A stretch of 35,162 nt of DNA from NCBI GenBank assembly GCA_022766785.1, contig JALEOL010000002.1, positions 1 to 35,162 on the forward strand, given 5' to 3'. The notes beneath the pieces are model-generated. The model had not been told where the DNA came from. It did no database searches and saw nothing but the letters and a program-made list of their open reading frames with translations. Position numbers and translations under genes: made by a program. Positions within the stretch are counted from its first letter, which is position 1, and each line of letters starts with the position of its first letter. Below, piece by piece: positions 32,005 to 35,162 of this stretch. Source of the DNA: Oscillospiraceae bacterium. GTDB taxonomy: Bacteria > Bacillota > Clostridia > Oscillospirales > Ruminococcaceae.

Positions 32005-33209
32005 CAGACCTTTACTACCTTAGCCCTCAGCACCATGCAGCCGTGCGGCGGGACGGTGGTAACAAAACGCTCTGTAAATGTGCCCAGCTCCTCATGCTTC
32101 CAGCAGTCGTAAACCGAAAGCCCTCTGCCGGACGCTGTGGTAAGCCCGATATCCCAGAACTGCAGGCTCATCTCCCCGGCGCGGTCGCTGAAGTTGAACA
32201 TGCCGATAGCGTAATCGCCGTTGGAAAGCGGCTTCACCAGTGAGAACACGTTGTCCGGGTTGTTCCACTGCTTTATGCAGTAGGGGCCGCGGCACTCGAT
32301 ATCCTGGTTTATGGCGATAACGTCCCTGTTGGTGAGTATCTCCTTTGTCGCCGGGGTCATGTTGCGGATATCGCAGCCTATCATCAGCGGAGAATTCATG
32401 ATAGCCCACAGGCTGAAATGCGTGCGATACTCCTCATCGGTGCAGCCGCCCAGCTTCGGCATGGTCTCGCCGCTGTCTGCGATAACGTTCACGCCGGCTT
32501 CGGTGGAGTTTATCCACTCGTTGTTGCTGCCGCCGTGCATTCCCACCACCAGCATGTCGATATCGTTGTGGCAGAAGTTTCCGCCGTAGCACTCATTGCC
32601 TATCTGCGAGAGAGCAAGGCGCTTTATGGACTCCCAGTTGTCCTGGATATCGCCGGTGGAGCGGAACAGGTGCGCGCCGGACTCCCTTATCCACTTGTAC
32701 ACATTGTCGTTGCCCCAGTTGCAGGCGGAGAACATGATATCCCGTCCGCAGTTGCGCAGCGCGGTGCTCATTCTCTTGTAGAGTATCTCCCCGGGGATAT
32801 GGTCGGGCTTGTAGCAGTAGTCGTACTTGAGGTAATCCACGCCCCACTCCGCAAAGGTCTCCGCGTCGTCGAACTCATGCTCGAAGCTGCCCGGGTGTCC
32901 GCCGCAGGTGTGAGTTCCGGCGCAGGAATAGATTCCGAATTTCAGCCCCTTGCTGTGGACGTAATCCGCCACGGACTTTATGCCGTTCGGGAACTTCCAG
33001 TGGTCGGGAACGAGCTTTCCGTTCTTGTCGCGCTGCTTCTCGCTCCAGCAGTCGTCGATGACGATGTACTCGTAGCCTGCGTCCTTCAGCCCGGAATTTA
33101 CCATTGCGTCCGCGGCACCCTTGATAAGTTCCTCGTTTATCTCCCATGTAAAGGTGTTCCATGAGTTCCAGCCCATTGGAGGGGTCAGTCCTAAATACTT
33201 GTTGTCCAT
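32004..33209 (-). CDS. GH27 alpha-galactosidase
   Basis: A 401-residue alpha-galactosidase. It opens LGLTPPMGWNSWNTF, the hallmark of GH27, with VIDDCW, and has the nucleophile Asp130 in DYLKYDYC and the acid/base Asp187 in FRSTGDIQDNW. A small C-terminal beta-sandwich (about 310-401) ends the protein. No signal peptide is present, so it is intracellular. It would remove alpha-1,6-galactose from imported galactomannan fragments, fitting the GH26 mannanase in the same operon. The ATG at 33209 has AAGGAG upstream. It is the first gene of the operon, with a strong promoter and a palindromic operator candidate. Confidence 0.95.
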   Translation of the reverse strand: MDNKYLGLTPPMGWNSWNTFTWEINEELIKGAADAMVNSGLKDAGYEYIVIDDCWSEKQRDKNGKLVPDHWKFPNGIKSVADYVHSKGLKFGIYSCAGTHTCGGHPGSFEHEFDDAETFAEWGVDYLKYDYCYKPDHIPGEILYKRMSTALRNCGRDIMFSACNWGNDNVYKWIRESGAHLFRSTGDIQDNWESIKRLALSQIGNECYGGNFCHNDIDMLVVGMHGGSNNEWINSTEAGVNVIADSGETMPKLGGCTDEEYRTHFSLWAIMNSPLMIGCDIRNMTPATKEILTNRDVIAINQDIECRGPYCIKQWNNPDNVFSLVKPLSNGDYAIGMFNFSDRAGEMSLQFWDIGLTTASGRGLSVYDCWKHEELGTFTERFVTTVPPHGCMVLRAKVVKV

Positions 33210-33261
33210 AGCTTTCTCCTTAAAGTAAATTAAGTCAGTAGTTTTTTAGCAGATTTTACTT

Positions 33262-33282
33262 CACAGTTTAACTAAAACCGTG
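33262..33282. promoter_or_regulatory. Palindromic operator candidate at the mannan operon start
   Basis: CACAGTTT and AAACCGTG are inverted repeats (7 of 8 pairs) around a 5-base centre. It lies just downstream of the -10 box (33297-33302), over the likely transcription start, where a repressor would block transcription. No regulator gene is nearby, so the protein is unknown. Confidence 0.5.
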
Positions 33283-33296
33283 GTTATTTCACTGTA

Positions 33297-33325
33297 ATTA
33301 TAGCATATGCACCGAAAAAATTCAA
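33297..33325 (-). promoter_or_regulatory. Promoter of the galactosidase-mannanase operon
   Basis: Minus strand TTGAAT (33325-33320), 17-base spacer, perfect TATAAT (33302-33297). The leader of about 80 bases carries the operator candidate at its start. Confidence 0.75.
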
Positions 33326-33360
33326 CCGGGTTAGGGAAATTTTTATACGAGATCTGCAAT

Positions 33361-33390
33361 AAAAAAACCGTGAGCATACACCCACGGTTT
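33361..33390 (-). terminator. Terminator after the aspartate aminotransferase gene
   Basis: AAACCGTG (33365-33372) pairs perfectly with CACGGTTT (33383-33390) around a 10-base loop. T-runs follow on the minus strand and also flank it on the plus strand. Confidence 0.88.
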
Positions 33391-33407
33391 TTGTTAAGCA
33401 TAAAAAA

Positions 33408-34685
33408 TCACTTGCTCAGAAGAACCTCAGCGCTTGCGAGCTTCACGCAGACGCAGAATATCTCCATTGCCTGGCGCAGCTCGTCAACAGACGGGAATGT
33501 GGGCGCAATGCGGATATTGCTGTCCTTGGGATCCTTTCCATAGGGGAAGGTAGCGCCGGCACCGGTCATTACCACGCCTGCTTCCTTCGCCAGCGATACG
33601 ATACGCTTTGCGCAGCCGGGCAGCGCGTCAAAGGAGATGAAGTAGCCGCCGTTGGGCTTGTTCCACTTGCCTATGCCCAGAGGCTCGATCTCCTTATCCA
33701 GCATGTACAGCACAACATCGAACTTCGGGCGGATTATCGCCGCATGGTGCTTCATGTGCTCGCTTATGCTCTCGAAGTTCTTGAAATACTTCGCGTGGCG
33801 CAGCTGGTTGAGCTTATCAAAGCCGATGGTCTGATAGGTCATCTGGCTCTTGATGAAGTCGATATTCTCCTTGCTTGCCGCAACAACCGCAAGACCGCCG
33901 CCCGGGAAGGATATCTTGGAGGTGGAGGTGAACTCGAATACCATATTCGGGTTGCCTGCCTTCTTGCACTCCTCAATGATGTTCAGCAGGTGGTCGTGGT
34001 TGTCGGAAAGGTGATGTACGCAGTAGGCGTTATCCCAGAATATGCGGAAGTCCTTAGCCTTGGGCTTCAGATTTGCAAAGCGCCTTACCACCTCGTCGGA
34101 ATAGGTGATGCCGGTGGGGTTGGAGTACATCGGAACGCACCAGATGCCCTTGATCTCCTCGTCCTCGGAAACCAGCTTCTCGATAGCGTCCATATCGGGG
34201 CCGTCCTCGTGGTAATCTACGGTTATCATCTCAATACCCAGTGCCTGGCATATCGCAAAGTGCCTGTCGTAGCCCGGAGCCGGACAGAGGAACTTCACAT
34301 GCTCGTACCTGCACCAGGGCTTCTCGCTGCCGAGAACGCCAAGCTGGAGCGCGCGGATAATGGTGTCGTACATCATCTGGAGGCTGGAGTTGCCGCCCAC
34401 GATCACCTCGTCAGCGGAAACGCCCAGCATTTCCTGGAACAGAGCCTTTGCCTCGGGGATACCGTCAAGCACGCCGTAGTTGCGGCAGTCGATGCCGTTG
34501 CTGGACTTGTAGTCGCCGTCCAGGCAGTGCAGCAGCATATCCAGCGAAAGGTTGAGCTGCTCGGGCGCGGGCTTTCCTCTGGACATATCAAGCTTCAGAC
34601 CCTTTGCCTTGTATTCCGCATACTGATTCTCAAGCGCTGTTTTTTCAGCCTGGAGCTGTTCCTTACTCATCTGTGAATAAAGCAT
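33408..34685 (-). CDS. PLP-dependent aminotransferase, aspartate aminotransferase subgroup Ic
   Basis: A fold-type I aminotransferase of 425 residues resembling the distinct AspAT class that includes actinobacterial AspC-type enzymes. Motifs are LKLDMSRGKPAPEQLNLS near residue 30, VIVGGNSSLQMMYDT, PAPGYDRHF, MYSNPTGITYSDEV, and TSTSKISFPGGG with Lys257 as the expected Schiff-base lysine. The C-terminal IRIAPTFPS contains the substrate-carboxylate-binding Arg. It probably makes aspartate from oxaloacetate and glutamate. The frame extends to 34742, but the ATG at 34685 follows AGAGAGGT and is preferred; the extra N-terminus covers the leader and a hairpin. It is monocistronic, with its own promoter and terminator. 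Confidence 0.9.
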   Translation of the reverse strand: MLYSQMSKEQLQAEKTALENQYAEYKAKGLKLDMSRGKPAPEQLNLSLDMLLHCLDGDYKSSNGIDCRNYGVLDGIPEAKALFQEMLGVSADEVIVGGNSSLQMMYDTIIRALQLGVLGSEKPWCRYEHVKFLCPAPGYDRHFAICQALGIEMITVDYHEDGPDMDAIEKLVSEDEEIKGIWCVPMYSNPTGITYSDEVVRRFANLKPKAKDFRIFWDNAYCVHHLSDNHDHLLNIIEECKKAGNPNMVFEFTSTSKISFPGGGLAVVAASKENIDFIKSQMTYQTIGFDKLNQLRHAKYFKNFESISEHMKHHAAIIRPKFDVVLYMLDKEIEPLGIGKWNKPNGGYFISFDALPGCAKRIVSLAKEAGVVMTGAGATFPYGKDPKDSNIRIAPTFPSVDELRQAMEIFCVCVKLASAEVLLSK

Positions 34686-34717
34686 AATACTGACCTCTCT
34701 TAGTGCTATTATATGAC

Positions 34718-34735
34718 GTGCTGTTGCTTCAGCAC
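34718..34735 (-). other. Leader hairpin upstream of the aminotransferase
   Basis: GTGCTG and CAGCAC form a perfect 6-base stem with a 6-base loop within the leader RNA of the aminotransferase. It has no T-run. A role in mRNA stability or a regulatory role is possible but unproven. Confidence 0.35.
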
Positions 34736-34750
34736 AGCTCATTTGGTTAT

Positions 34751-34779
34751 ATTATATCATAACAAAACGATATTTGCAA
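34751..34779 (-). promoter_or_regulatory. Promoter of the aspartate aminotransferase gene
   Basis: Minus strand TTGCAA (34779-34774), 17-base spacer, perfect TATAAT (34756-34751). The leader is about 60 bases and contains the hairpin at 34718-34735. Confidence 0.8.
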
Positions 34780-34796
34780 GCCCTTTTTCAAAATCC

Positions 34797-34828
34797 TGCA
34801 AAAAAATACAGCGCACCAAAATGCGCTG
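34797..34828 (-). terminator. Terminator of the right-edge response regulator gene
   Basis: CAGCGCA (34809-34815) pairs with TGCGCTG (34822-34828) around a 6-base loop. On the minus strand a long T-run follows. Confidence 0.88.
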
Positions 34829-34836
34829 CATTATGA

Positions 34837-35162
34837 TCACTTTCCTGCCCTCTGGAACGGAAGCTCGATGCCCTTTTCCCTGACCAGCAGGCTAAGATAG
34901 CGGCGCTGGCTGTAAAGCTCGATGATGTTGTTTATTCTCCTGCGTACAAAGCGGATATTGAACGGCTTTGCGATAACGTCCGCCGCTCCCAGGTCGTAAG
35001 CCCTGGACAGCGACTTGTCGGAAGTATCCGCGCTGATGATGAACACCGGGATATCGTCGATAAACTTGTTCTCCACAAGATATTCCAGCACACCGAAGCC
35101 GTCCATCACCGGCATCATTATGTCCAGCAGCACAGCGCACAGCTTATCCTTGTTCTTCTCAA
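34837..35162 (-). CDS. Response regulator receiver domain protein (5' end cut by window edge)
   Basis: The C-terminal 107 or so residues of a receiver-domain protein whose start is beyond the right edge. The phospho-acceptor Asp lies in LLDIMMPVMDG, the Ser/Thr position in IISADTSD and the conserved Lys in IAKPFN, so the visible half of the active site is intact. After the receiver only a short helical tail remains (RRINNIIELYSQRRYLSLL), so this is probably a single-domain regulator or the C-terminal receiver of a hybrid protein; the upstream part is needed to tell. The stop is followed by a strong terminator. A partner kinase is not visible. Confidence 0.88.
   Translation of the reverse strand, partial: EKNKDKLCAVLLDIMMPVMDGFGVLEYLVENKFIDDIPVFIISADTSDKSLSRAYDLGAADVIAKPFNIRFVRRRINNIIELYSQRRYLSLLVREKGIELPFQRAGK

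Overview
The window looks like a chromosomal segment from an anaerobic, plant-fibre-degrading Clostridium-class bacterium, most like Ruminococcus and relatives (Oscillospiraceae). The reasons are the Firmicutes-type rpsP-khpA and Asp23-fakA pairs, strong AGGAGG ribosome binding sites, near-consensus sigma-A promoters with 17-base spacers, a V-type ATPase operon, and genes for mannan and cello-oligosaccharide use (GH26, GH27, GH94). The species assignment is inference. Coding sequence is fairly GC-rich and intergenic regions are AT-rich.

Layout. Positions 1-8302 (minus strand) hold housekeeping genes: khpA (cut by the edge), rpsP, recG, fakA/yloV, an Asp23 protein, ispE, a class I aminotransferase, an Lrp-type regulator and a PHP phosphatase. 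The last group is tightly packed, with two GTGA stop/start overlaps. Positions 8407-10205 (plus) hold an ACT-domain protein and a UPF0210 protein with a promoter and a terminator. Positions 10294-19283 (plus) hold a nine-gene V-type ATPase operon in the order G/H-C-I-K-F-E-A-B-D, ending in a strong terminator. Positions 19350-25558 (minus) hold a compact acyl-chain or polyene-type biosynthetic locus: acyltransferase, acyl carrier protein, a fused ketosynthase-chain length factor, ketoreductase, dehydratase, phosphopantetheinyl transferase and a Cys-rich flavoprotein. Positions 25764-27581 hold a small lipoprotein, a Nudix hydrolase and an orphan response regulator. Positions 27596-33325 (minus) hold cellobiose phosphorylase and an operon of alpha-galactosidase, a small zinc-ribbon protein and a lipoprotein beta-mannanase. 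Positions 33361-35162 (minus) hold an aspartate-type aminotransferase and the end of a second response regulator.

The most interesting system is the 19350-25558 locus. It carries KS, CLF, ACP, KR, DH and PPTase but no enoyl reductase, malonyl transferase, FabH or thioesterase. That set resembles a minimal highly-reducing type II polyketide (polyene) synthase rather than a housekeeping fatty acid operon. The PlsC-like acyltransferase suggests that the product is attached to a lipid or other acceptor.

Four long inverted-repeat elements without any transposase lie between genes: 656-817, 10341-10504, 18393-18571 and 21915-22113. The first two share a 26-base apical core (22 of 26 identical), while their stems differ and still pair. 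Two elements abut or overlap stop codons, one lies in the presumed ATPase leader, one lies between ntpB and ntpD, and one interrupts the polyene-type operon. No tRNA, rRNA, CRISPR array, transposase or prophage gene was seen.
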